Origin: CAVPRW01 sp046727435 [NCBI: bacterium]
GTDB taxonomy: Bacteria; Tectomicrobia; Entotheonellia; J063
Length of the DNA stretch: 6,962 nt
Reading direction: 5' to 3'
Assembly (NCBI GenBank): GCA_046727435.1
Contig: JBKPCR010000140.1
Span: 1-6,962 of the forward strand
Below the pieces are notes generated by a model. It did no database searches. It was given only the letters and a program-made list of their open reading frames with translations, and was not told where the DNA came from. Position numbers and translations under genes: made by a program. Shown here in pieces: positions 1-6,452 of the stretch (position 1 is the stretch's first letter; each line of letters begins with the position of its first letter).

Positions 1-1719
1 TTCGGCCGCAGTGAGCTGAATGTCGGCGGGGTGTCCAGCCTTCAGAACGAGCTGGTCTGCCTCTGGCAACAGGACGACCACTTTTGCCCCCAGAATTTGT
101 GCCACCTGCGTCACGATCGCCCGCAGCACATCACTCAGCCCAGCTGCCCCAGCGATCTGACGGCTCAAAGCATACAGGGCAGCTGTTCTGGCCTCGCGAT
201 GTTTGGCCGCATCGGCCTGATGGCGCACGCGTGCCGCTAGGTTGCTCGTGAGTACTGCCGTGATGAGGAAAACGACAAGCGCCAAAATGTCTTGCGGGTT
301 GGCGACGGTGAAGGTGAAGATCGGCGACACAAAGAAGAAGTCATAGACGAGCAGGCTCAGGATAGAGGCGAGGATCGACGGCCCGAGGCCCCAGGTGACG
401 GCGCTGAACAGCACGGCGATCAAAAAGACCAGGGAGAGGTTCGGAAGCGCCAGAAATGATTCGAGAATCTTCGCCGTCACCCCTGCGCCACACACCGCGG
501 CGGCGCTCAACACATATGTATGGATGGCGGGTCGCTGCAGCACGGGGGATGTCGGCGTCCGTTGGGGGCCCTCATCCGCGTCATTGATGACGTGGACCTC
601 GATGTTGCCGCTCTTGCTGATGAGGTCGTAGGCGATTGAGCCGCGCCACAGCTCGCTCCAGCCCGAACGCAGCGACTTGCCGATGATCACCTCAGTCACA
701 TTACGAGATTGCGCATAGCGGATCAGGTCCTCGGCGACGTTTTGCCCTGGGATCGTGATGGCTTCGCCCCCCAATTGCTCGGCCAGCCGCAGCGTCTGGG
801 CCACTCGGTCGCGGTCGGCGTCAGAGAGGCGGTGATGGCGTGGGGTTTCGACGTAAAGGGCCAGCCACTCGGCGTGGCGGCGGTCGGCCATGCGTCGGGC
901 AGCGCGGACCAGGCGTGGCGAGTGCGGACTGGAGCTGACGCACACCAGAATACGCTCCCCGGCTGGCCACGGACCAGGGATGGCGTGCGCTTGCATATAG
1001 CTCTGCATCTGCTCGTCCACCCGTTCCGCCGTCCGACGGAGGGCCAGCTGCCGCAGTGCCGTCAGGTTGCCCAGGCGGAAAAAGCGCTGAATCGCTCGCT
1101 GCGCTTGTTCGGGCACATAAACCTTGCCCTCCCGCAAGCGTTGCAGCAGCTCATCAGGCGACAGGTCAACCAGCTCGATCTCAGCGGCGCCATCGAGGAT
1201 CCGGTCGGGCATGGTCTCCCGCACGCGCGTGCCGGTGATCTGGGCGACCGTATCGTTCAGACTTTCCAGATGCTGGATATTGACCGTGGTATACACGTCA
1301 ATATCGGCGGCGAGCAATTCCTCGACATCGAGATAGCGCTTGGGGTGGCGACTGCCAGGAATGTTGGTATGCGCGAGTTCATCCACCAGGATCAGTTGAG
1401 GCCGCCGCGCCAGGATGGCATCAAGGTCCATCTCATCGAACGTCCGGTTGCGATATTCGAGCTTGCGTCGAGGGATGATTTCCAAGTCGCGAAGCAGAGC
1501 CTCAGTCTCAAGCCGGCCGTGCGTCTCAACGACGCCAACGACCACATCAATGCCCTCCCGCTTGCGCACCTGGGCGGCTTCGAGCATGGCGTACGTCTTG
1601 CCAACCCCAGGGACGGCCCCGAGAAAAATCTTCAGCCGTCCGCGCCCCTCTTGCTCTGCGGCCGAGAGGAGGGCTTCAGGAGAGGGGCGAAGGTTTGACT
1701 CCGGGGTTCCGTGCGGCAT
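1..1719 (-). CDS. kdpD: KdpD, osmosensitive K+ channel sensor histidine kinase (N-terminal two thirds; 3' end beyond the window)
   Basis: KdpD is the membrane-bound sensor kinase that, with the response regulator KdpE, controls the KdpFABC potassium pump. Translating the minus strand from 1719 gives 573 uninterrupted codons to the window edge. Visible: KdpD N-terminal domain with Walker A GAVPGVGKT (residues 34-42), the VVGVVETHGR segment, Walker B LILVDELAHTN (109-119), PGSRHPKRY, NIQHLES (147-153) and GNLTALRQLALRRTAERVDEQ (217-237). A Usp-like domain follows (about 254-372), then four closely spaced hydrophobic segments of the DUF4118 type (about 399-495), then the start of a GAF-like region (from about 510). 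The HisKA and ATPase domains would lie outside the window. ATG 1719 is preceded by GGGGGAG with 9-nt spacing and gives an N-terminus similar in length to E. coli KdpD. The in-frame ATGs at 1770 and 1767 are alternatives. It is unusual in being separated from kdpC by 4.7 kb. Confidence 0.97.
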   Translation of the reverse strand, partial: MPHGTPESNLRPSPEALLSAAEQEGRGRLKIFLGAVPGVGKTYAMLEAAQVRKREGIDVVVGVVETHGRLETEALLRDLEIIPRRKLEYRNRTFDEMDLDAILARRPQLILVDELAHTNIPGSRHPKRYLDVEELLAADIDVYTTVNIQHLESLNDTVAQITGTRVRETMPDRILDGAAEIELVDLSPDELLQRLREGKVYVPEQAQRAIQRFFRLGNLTALRQLALRRTAERVDEQMQSYMQAHAIPGPWPAGERILVCVSSSPHSPRLVRAARRMADRRHAEWLALYVETPRHHRLSDADRDRVAQTLRLAEQLGGEAITIPGQNVAEDLIRYAQSRNVTEVIIGKSLRSGWSELWRGSIAYDLISKSGNIEVHVINDADEGPQRTPTSPVLQRPAIHTYVLSAAAVCGAGVTAKILESFLALPNLSLVFLIAVLFSAVTWGLGPSILASILSLLVYDFFFVSPIFTFTVANPQDILALVVFLITAVLTSNLAARVRHQADAAKHREARTAALYALSRQIAGAAGLSDVLRAIVTQVAQILGAKVVVLLPEADQLVLKAGHPADIQLTAAE

Positions 1720-1728
1720 CGTGATCTG

Positions 1729-1735
1729 CTCCCCC
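1729..1735 (-). promoter_or_regulatory. Ribosome binding site of kdpD
   Basis: On the minus strand GGGGGAG lies 9 nt before ATG 1719. The in-frame ATG-ATG at 1770/1767 has no comparable purine-rich stretch upstream, which is why 1719 is preferred as the start. Confidence 0.5.
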
Positions 1736-1893
1736 AACGCGAAAGGTGGCTCCTTAGTGGAAACCATCATGCGCGAGTGTCGTCGCCAGCAATCCGCCAC
1801 CTGTCCTGATGCCTCTGTCAGCGGGGTGTGGCCGCAGGCCACTCGGTGCTGGTGCTTCGATGATCTTCGCTGGGGATGAACGCTTTATAGCTG

Positions 1894-1902
1894 AGTATAC
1901 CA
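1894..1902 (-). promoter_or_regulatory. Putative extended -10 promoter element for kdpD
   Basis: The minus strand reads TGGTATACT, an extended -10 (TGn followed by TATACT, close to TATAAT). It sits in an AT-rich patch of an otherwise GC-rich region, about 175 bp before the kdpD start. No good -35 hexamer is seen at 17 bp, which is tolerated for extended -10 promoters. A separate promoter is expected because kdpD is no longer directly behind kdpC. This is inference from motif and position only. Confidence 0.3.
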
Positions 1903-1931
1903 TATCTGGCCTCGAGCGGCTGATCGATAGT

Positions 1932-1939
1932 CGTGACTC
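1932..1939. repeat. Left target-site duplication of the MITE
   Basis: CGTGACTC abuts the first base of the element and is identical to 2009-2016. The match stops at exactly 8 bp on both sides. Confidence 0.75.
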
Positions 1940-2008
1940 GGTAATGTCCTAATTTGAGCTCCCGCAGCTCAGCCTGAGGACTCCTATACGGCAAATTAGG
2001 ATACTACC
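1940..2008. mobile_element. 69-bp miniature inverted-repeat transposable element (MITE)
   Basis: The element begins GGTAATGTCCTAATTTG (1940-1956) and ends CAAATTAGGATACTACC (1992-2008). The second is the reverse complement of the first at 15 of 17 positions, with the inner 10 bp perfect. Immediately outside both ends is the perfect 8-bp direct repeat CGTGACTC, the expected target duplication. The interior is only 35 bp and has no coding capacity. It adds further palindromes: GAGCT-cccgc-AGCTC (1956-1970) and CTCAG-c-CTGAG (1968-1978). It must have been moved by a transposase encoded elsewhere. The 8-bp duplication is compatible with several IS families, and I cannot name the parent. It lies just upstream of the putative kdpD promoter. 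Confidence 0.8.
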
Positions 2009-2016
2009 CGTGACTC
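2009..2016. repeat. Right target-site duplication of the MITE
   Basis: CGTGACTC directly follows the last base of the element and is identical to 1932-1939. Removing the element and one copy would restore an uninterrupted target site. Confidence 0.75.
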
Positions 2017-2166
2017 CATAGCTGTCCACATAAGCATATATCAGCATTTGGGGTTCGTCTTGGCTAATCCGCAAACCTGCGTCGAGTTTGGGGCTCGGGA
2101 TAGAGGCTGTCAGGTTCAAAGAGGCGGAGCTTGTCCTCTTGAGCGCCTGATCTCACCGGGCCATGG

Positions 2167-2190
2167 CAGGGCACCAAAGCGCATGCCCTG
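2167..2190. repeat. Short inverted repeat (7-bp arms, 10-nt loop)
   Basis: CAGGGCA (2167-2173) and TGCCCTG (2184-2190) are perfect reverse complements. There is no following T-run, so it is not an obvious terminator. Role unknown; it may be chance. Confidence 0.3.
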
Positions 2191-2350
2191 AATATGCTTG
2201 ATGTCTGCGCCGATGCTGAGGTTGACGATGCGAAGTCGAGGCATTATATTGCTCTCCGGACCGAACCGGATGCGAACATCCAACGGGGGGATGAAGAGAA
2301 GACATGATAGGCGACAATCGTCTCACCACTCTCAGGGAATCTCGGCCGTT

Positions 2351-2402
2351 CGGTTTGACTCACGCATGCAGTATCTTCCTCATCTTCGCTTCGGTCAAAC
2401 CG
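2351..2402. repeat. Spaced inverted repeat (9-bp arms, 34-nt spacer)
   Basis: CGGTTTGAC (2351-2359) is the perfect reverse complement of GTCAAACCG (2394-2402). No direct duplication flanks it, so it is not clearly a mobile element. It could be paired regulator half-sites or the debris of an element. Confidence 0.35.
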
Positions 2403-2609
2403 CCTGACCGCCAGCGGAAGTGACTGGCTGGTCCATTTATCGTCCTCGTGTTCCCCTAGTGGCATACATTTTTAAGCCGTCATCGTGGATGCGGCCGAAC
2501 TCTATGCGAGCTCGGCGTTATTCGTTGACGGAGTCTCTGCGGGTAATAGAGAAAGCCTTTGTCTGTCCGGTGACGAGGGCTGTGCGCTGGGCCCAATGGT
2601 GCAGTTTGT

Positions 2610-2633
2610 GAGCCCTCTCTCTGTGGAGGGCTC
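2610..2633. repeat. Hairpin upstream of the ABC permease gene
   Basis: GAGCCCTC (2610-2617) and GAGGGCTC (2626-2633) form a perfect 8-bp GC-rich stem with an 8-nt loop, ending 91 bp before the permease start. No T-run follows on either strand, so an intrinsic terminator is unlikely. A leader-RNA structure or a dyad operator is possible. Confidence 0.4.
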
Positions 2634-2724
2634 GGGTGTCCCCCTGGAAGAATTGACTTGTCCTCAACGCCGCTCGTGATCAGGATAACCTCGTGCTCCG
2701 TGGCAAAGCTCGTGAGATAGACCC

Positions 2725-4446
2725 ATGAACCAACCAGCCCGGCTCTTTACGGTGCCAGAGCCTGTGGATCGACGCTTCCAGTGGGGCGATGTTGTGGTCC
2801 TCCTGGGGGTGGTGGTGCTCATTTATGCCGGCGTCTCACTGGCCATGTACAGCCCGCTTGCGCTTCGAGCTCCCGACATCTCCATAGCTCCGGAGGTGCT
2901 ACCCTATTACGCTGTCCTTTCGGTTGGCCGGATGGCAGCGGCATACCTCCTCTCGCTCCTCGTCGCCCTGCTCTATGGCCGGGCCGCCGCTGAGCATCAC
3001 CAGGCAGAGCAGGTGTTGATGCCGCTTCTCGACGTGCTTCAGAGCATACCCATATTGTCCTTCCTGCCAGTGGTGCTTCTGAGCTTTAGCGCTGTGCTCC
3101 CGCCGCGCCTCGCAGCTGAGCTCGCGGCCATTGTGCTCATTTTTACCAGCCAGGCCTGGAACCTCATTTTTGCTTGGTATCAGTCCCTCAAGACCATTCC
3201 CTCTGAGCTGCGGGAGGCCTCCGCCATCTTTCGTTTCAACGGCTGGTGGCGCTTTCGGACGCTGGAGTTGCCATTTGCCGCCATCAGCCTGATCTGGAAT
3301 AGCATGATGAGCTGGGCGGGAGGGTGGTTTTTTTTAATGGCGGCAGAGATTTTCACCGTGGGTGAACGCGATTTCCGCCTGCCGGGGCTCGGCGCCTATT
3401 TGCAGGAGGCCGCTAACCGCGGGGATATTGCGGCGATCGCCTGGGGTCTCGGCACATTGGTGTCGGTGATCGTCATCCTTGACCAGCTGGTTTGGCGACC
3501 GCTGCTGGCGTGGTCGAGTCGCTTCAAGCTCGAGATGGTCGCTGGAGCCGAGGCCCCGTCCTCCTGGTTTTACAGTGTGCTCGGCCACTCGCGGCTGATC
3601 CGCGCCTCTCAACACGTGGTGCGCCGCGGCCTGACCCATCTCGACGTCGCCCTGCTGAAGTGGTTTCCCCCGCCGGGAACGCGAGCGAAGCCGGGCAAGC
3701 GGCCGCCCTGGAGGGCGTATGCCATCGCACCGCTCGGGGGGGCGGTGTTACTCTATGGCCTCTATAGAGCTGGGTCGATGCTGCTCCTCGTGTCCGCTGC
3801 CCAATGGCGAGATGTCGCTGTAGGGGTCGGGGCAACGCTGCTCCGGGTGGTTGCAGCGCTGGTTATAGCGCTCGCCTGGACGCTGCCCTTGGGGGTTGCC
3901 ATTGGGACCCGACCCCACCTCGCCGCCCGGGTGCAGCCGCTGGCACAAATTGCTGCCTCCATCCCTGCCACCGCCCTCTTTCCGGTGGTCGTGCTCATGA
4001 TCGCTGGGCTGCCAGCCGGGATGAACCTGGCCGCTGTGCTCCTCATGCTCATGGGCACACAGTGGTATCTCCTGTTTAACGTGATTGCCGGGGCGAGCGC
4101 CATCCCTCAGGACTTGCGATATACCGCAGACCTACTCCAACTCAGCCGCTGGAAACGCTGGCGTATCCTGATTCTGCCGGCCCTTTTCCCGTATCTGATT
4201 ACCGGGGCTGTGACTGCTAGCGGTGGCGCCTGGAACGCCAGCATCGTCGCTGAATATTCCGATTTTGCTGGAAACCCCCGGTACGTCACCGGCGTAGGCT
4301 CTCTCATCGCTCAAGCTACCTCAGCCGGTATATATCCGTTACTATTGGCAGCCACCCTGGCGATGATCGGCACTGTGGTCACCATCAACCGCTTGGTGTG
4401 GCGTCGCCTCTATCGCGTCGCCGAGGCACGTTATCGCCTGGAGTAA
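2725..4446 (+). CDS. ABC transporter permease with two fused NitT/TauT-type (BPD_transp_1) domains
   Basis: This 573-residue inner-membrane protein looks like two permease subunits joined head to tail. Each half has about five to six hydrophobic segments (roughly 22-256 and 331-556) and a cytoplasmic EAA-type coupling loop: REASAIFRFNGWWRF...LELP at about 163-183 and DLLQLSRWKRWR...LILP at about 469-485. These loops would dock on the ATPase encoded next. A basic, proline-rich linker (about 260-330) joins the halves. The family resembles the permeases of nitrate, sulfonate or taurine importers, but no binding protein is encoded nearby, so the substrate is unknown. The start is firm: an in-frame TGA at 2713-2715 precedes it and ATG 2725 is the first start after that, although its ribosome site is weak. 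It is followed after 3 nt by the ATPase gene. Confidence 0.9.
   Translation: MNQPARLFTVPEPVDRRFQWGDVVVLLGVVVLIYAGVSLAMYSPLALRAPDISIAPEVLPYYAVLSVGRMAAAYLLSLLVALLYGRAAAEHHQAEQVLMPLLDVLQSIPILSFLPVVLLSFSAVLPPRLAAELAAIVLIFTSQAWNLIFAWYQSLKTIPSELREASAIFRFNGWWRFRTLELPFAAISLIWNSMMSWAGGWFFLMAAEIFTVGERDFRLPGLGAYLQEAANRGDIAAIAWGLGTLVSVIVILDQLVWRPLLAWSSRFKLEMVAGAEAPSSWFYSVLGHSRLIRASQHVVRRGLTHLDVALLKWFPPPGTRAKPGKRPPWRAYAIAPLGGAVLLYGLYRAGSMLLLVSAAQWRDVAVGVGATLLRVVAALVIALAWTLPLGVAIGTRPHLAARVQPLAQIAASIPATALFPVVVLMIAGLPAGMNLAAVLLMLMGTQWYLLFNVIAGASAIPQDLRYTADLLQLSRWKRWRILILPALFPYLITGAVTASGGAWNASIVAEYSDFAGNPRYVTGVGSLIAQATSAGIYPLLLAATLAMIGTVVTINRLVWRRLYRVAEARYRLE
4440..4443 (+). promoter_or_regulatory. Ribosome binding site of the ABC ATPase gene, inside the permease 3' end
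   Basis: GGAG overlaps the last codons of the permease and lies 6 nt before ATG 4450. The permease TAA (4444-4446) and the ATPase ATG are in the same frame, separated by a single codon. This favours termination-reinitiation and stoichiometric synthesis. Confidence 0.6.
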
Positions 4447-4449
4447 ACC

Positions 4450-5736
4450 ATGACGCTCGCACCCACTTTACTTACCCTCGAACATATCAACCAAGTGTAT
4501 GGTACGAACCGACATCGCGTAGTCGCCCTTGAAGACGTCAACTTCAGCATGCATGAGGGGGAGTTCGTCGCCCTGTTAGGGCCTTCGGGTTGTGGGAAAA
4601 GCACCCTGTTGCGTATCATCACCGGCCTGCAGCGCCCGACCGAAGGCCGCGTGTCGTATCGCGGCAAGCCCGTGTCCGGCATTAACCCGCACACCACCAT
4701 TGTGTTTCAGAGCTTTGCCCTCTTCCCCTGGTTGACCGTCCAACAAAACGTCGAAGTGGCGCTCTTGGCCCATGGGCTGCCCCCCGATGTGTCTGCCGAG
4801 CGCTCCGAGGCGTTCGTCGACAAGGTTGGGCTCGATGGGTTTGAGACTGCCTTTCCCCGCGAACTCTCCGGTGGGATGCGCCAGAAGGTGGGTTTTGCCC
4901 GCGCGCTCGCGGTGGAACCGGAGCTGCTCTGCCTCGACGAACCCTTTTCGGCCCTCGATGTGCTGAGTGCCGACGCCCTACGCGGGGAGTTGCTCGAACT
5001 CTGGAGCAGCGGAACCATGCCGACGAAGGCCATCCTGATAGTCACCCACAACATTGAGGAAGCGGTCTGGTTAGCAGACCGAATTGTGGTCATGGAGAAG
5101 GAACCAGGGCGCGTCGTGACGGAGCTAGAGGTGAGACTCCCCCACCCACGCCGGCGCAAAAGCCTGCCATTCCTGCAAGTAGTTGACCAGGTCTATGCCA
5201 TCTTAGCTGGCCAGACGCAAGCGGAGCATATCGAGATGGGGACGGCTCCTGGTGAGGCAGGCCGCACCCGGGCGCTTCCGCATACCACGATCAACGAGCT
5301 GGCTGGCTTACTTGAACACCTGCACGAGGCACCGCAGCAGCGCGCCGACATCTATCAGCTCGCTAAGGACCTTAAGGTCGAGTTGAACGCCCTGTTGCCC
5401 TTGACGGAGGCTGCAGAGTTGCTGGGCTTTGCCACGATCGCCCAGGGTGATATCACACTCACGCCCCTGGGGGAAACATTTGCCGAAGCCAGCATTCAGG
5501 CGCGCAAGGAAATCTTCGCCACACGGATTCGTCGCTTGCCCCTCTTCAAGTGGCTCGTCGCAATGCTGCAAGCCGCTGACACTCATCAACTCGAGAGAGA
5601 CGTCCTTACCACGGCTCTCGAGCTCGACTTCCCACCGGATGAGGCTACGCGCCAGGTCGATGTAGTCATCAACTGGGGCCGCTATGCCGAGCTCCTGGCC
5701 TACAACGACCGCACGGCCAGCATTGATCTCGCCTAG
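4450..5736 (+). CDS. ABC transporter ATP-binding protein with C-terminal AAA-associated domain
   Basis: This cytoplasmic ATPase would energise the fused permease encoded upstream. The nucleotide-binding domain fills about residues 8-230: Walker A GPSGCGKST (44-52), Q-loop in VFQSFALFPWLTV (Q87), signature LSGGMRQKV (139-147), Walker B LLCLDEPFSALD (159-170) and switch histidine H200 in IVTHNIEEA. All catalytic motifs are intact. The protein is much longer than a stand-alone SsuB/TauB-type ATPase (about 250-270 residues). The extra 190 residues, from about 283, match the AAA_assoc_C type in character: INELAGLLE at the start, LLGFATIAQGDITLTPLG in the middle, and VINWGRYAELLAY near the end. This domain is typical of ATPases paired with double permeases; its role is not established to my knowledge. 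Databases often name such proteins nitrate/sulfonate/bicarbonate ATPases, which is not supported here. The stop codon sits directly at the edge of a decayed gene on the other strand. Confidence 0.93.
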   Translation: MTLAPTLLTLEHINQVYGTNRHRVVALEDVNFSMHEGEFVALLGPSGCGKSTLLRIITGLQRPTEGRVSYRGKPVSGINPHTTIVFQSFALFPWLTVQQNVEVALLAHGLPPDVSAERSEAFVDKVGLDGFETAFPRELSGGMRQKVGFARALAVEPELLCLDEPFSALDVLSADALRGELLELWSSGTMPTKAILIVTHNIEEAVWLADRIVVMEKEPGRVVTELEVRLPHPRRRKSLPFLQVVDQVYAILAGQTQAEHIEMGTAPGEAGRTRALPHTTINELAGLLEHLHEAPQQRADIYQLAKDLKVELNALLPLTEAAELLGFATIAQGDITLTPLGETFAEASIQARKEIFATRIRRLPLFKWLVAMLQAADTHQLERDVLTTALELDFPPDEATRQVDVVINWGRYAELLAYNDRTASIDLA

Positions 5737-6120
5737 GCAAGCTTGAAACAGGAGGAACACGGAGGCGGCCGACCAGGACTGCGGAGCGCACGCAACCGGG
5801 TACAGGGAGGGTCCCTTGCCTGGAGCCTGAGGGAAGCCACAGAACAGCTCCGGCATGCGGTGCAAGTCGAAGTACAGGCCAGCTTCGAACATCCCCGTCC
5901 AGATCTGCAGCGCCAGATCCCCCAGGCCATCGCGGGCGAGCCCCTGGGCGATCAGACTATTGCCGTGGGGCCAGACGGAGCCGTTGTGGTAGGCCATCGG
6001 ATTGTAGCGCGCTGCGGTCTCGTCGCGACCGTGTGGACGCCCCAGCCAGTGAACGACTCCGGGCTAAGGAGCATACGGGCGACAGAAACTTCTTCAGCGC
6101 GATATGCAACGTGCCGAGCA
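5737..6120 (-). pseudogene. Remnant of an amylo-alpha-1,6-glucosidase (glycogen-debranching type) gene
   Basis: The minus strand from about 6010 down to 5737 encodes a typical C-terminal part of the bacterial amylo-alpha-1,6-glucosidase family: RYNPMAYHNGSVWPH, then YFDLHRMPELFCGF, then GPSLYPVACAPQSWSAASVF and LLFQACL. Just upstream the homology continues in another frame (LLSPESFTGWGVHTVA, about 6085-6025), so there is a frameshift near 6020-6030. Intact members have about 700 residues; only some 120 remain. Family members usually read WPHDN, while here it is WPHGN, which fits decay. The similarity stops where the ABC ATPase stop codon lies on the other strand, and the nominal frame then runs antisense through that gene to 5308 without meaning. 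Upstream traces (LLGTLHIA at about 6110) are in a third frame. The family assignment comes from remembered motifs, not an alignment. Confidence 0.8.
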
Positions 6121-6452
6121 AGACCCGCGTCTGGCCGTCGTGGAGGGATTGCTATAGCTAGACAGGAAGGCGCCAATGACCATGCCGCAGAGCAGGGGGG
6201 TCATTCGCATGTGGGTCTCCTCGGACAGCGCCGGGATCGCCTCCTATGCATCTCTGGGGAAGACGCTGTCATCTCACGTGGGGACAAGGGCCTTGGCTTC
6301 GACACGACCTGCGCCAATGTCGGATGGCGATGGTCGTCCCATGCGCCTCGTTGCATCGTAGAACAATGCTGGTATGTCTCCGGGGGTGTTTTACCTCCGA
6401 ACGTCCAGGGCGGTACACCTCACGAGGCGGAGGACCATGCCAGCTCGCTGGT
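6121..6452. other. Intergenic stretch with unidentifiable gene debris
   Basis: No intact gene is visible between the debranching-enzyme remnant and the kdpC stop. A minus-strand frame from about 6240 to 6140 reads AIPALSEETH then MTPLLCGMVIGAFLSSYS, which looks membrane-like. It is bounded upstream by an in-frame TAG at about 6244-6246, and I cannot place it in a family. In many bacteria kdpD would begin here; no kdpD start or N-terminal motif is present. Confidence 0.5.

Larger units (their letters stand above)
1720..2724. other. Long divergent intergenic region without a convincing gene
   Basis: This kilobase separates the divergently oriented kdpD and ABC permease genes. No reading frame in it shows a recognisable family. 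The open frames present (plus 2198-2407, 2420-2611 and 2485-2679; minus 2244-2465) lack good ribosome sites and recognisable motifs. A minus-strand 42-codon frame (2116-2244) and a minus-strand stretch around 2620-2715 read somewhat like protein but match nothing I know; they could be gene debris. The region does hold a miniature transposable element (1940-2008), hairpins at 2167-2190 and 2610-2633, and a spaced inverted repeat at 2351-2402. Confidence 0.7.

Noticed and set aside
709-1698. A 329-codon plus-strand open frame
   Set aside because: It lies wholly antisense to kdpD, whose conserved motifs are all on the minus strand. Long antisense frames are common in GC-rich genes, and its product has no recognisable motif.
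2485-2679. A 64-codon plus-strand frame before the permease
   Set aside because: There is no good ribosome binding site or recognisable motif, and the frame contains the 2610-2633 hairpin. It cannot be supported as a gene.
2653-2689. TTGACT and GATAAC as a promoter for the ABC pair
   Set aside because: The spacing between the two hexamers is 25 bp, too long for a sigma-70 promoter, and no better -10 is found at 16-18 bp.
2725-5736. Naming the ABC pair as a nitrate, sulfonate or taurine importer
   Set aside because: Family resemblance alone does not give the substrate, and there is no binding protein or pathway gene nearby.
5308-5737. Continuation of the debranching-enzyme frame on the minus strand to 5308
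   Set aside because: Beyond 5737 the frame is only the antisense of the ABC ATPase gene; similarity to the enzyme family ends at the junction.
6361-6400. Possible terminator stem GGGGGT / ACCTCC after kdpC
   Set aside because: The stem is short with a G-T wobble, and it has no T-run on the minus strand where kdpC transcription ends.
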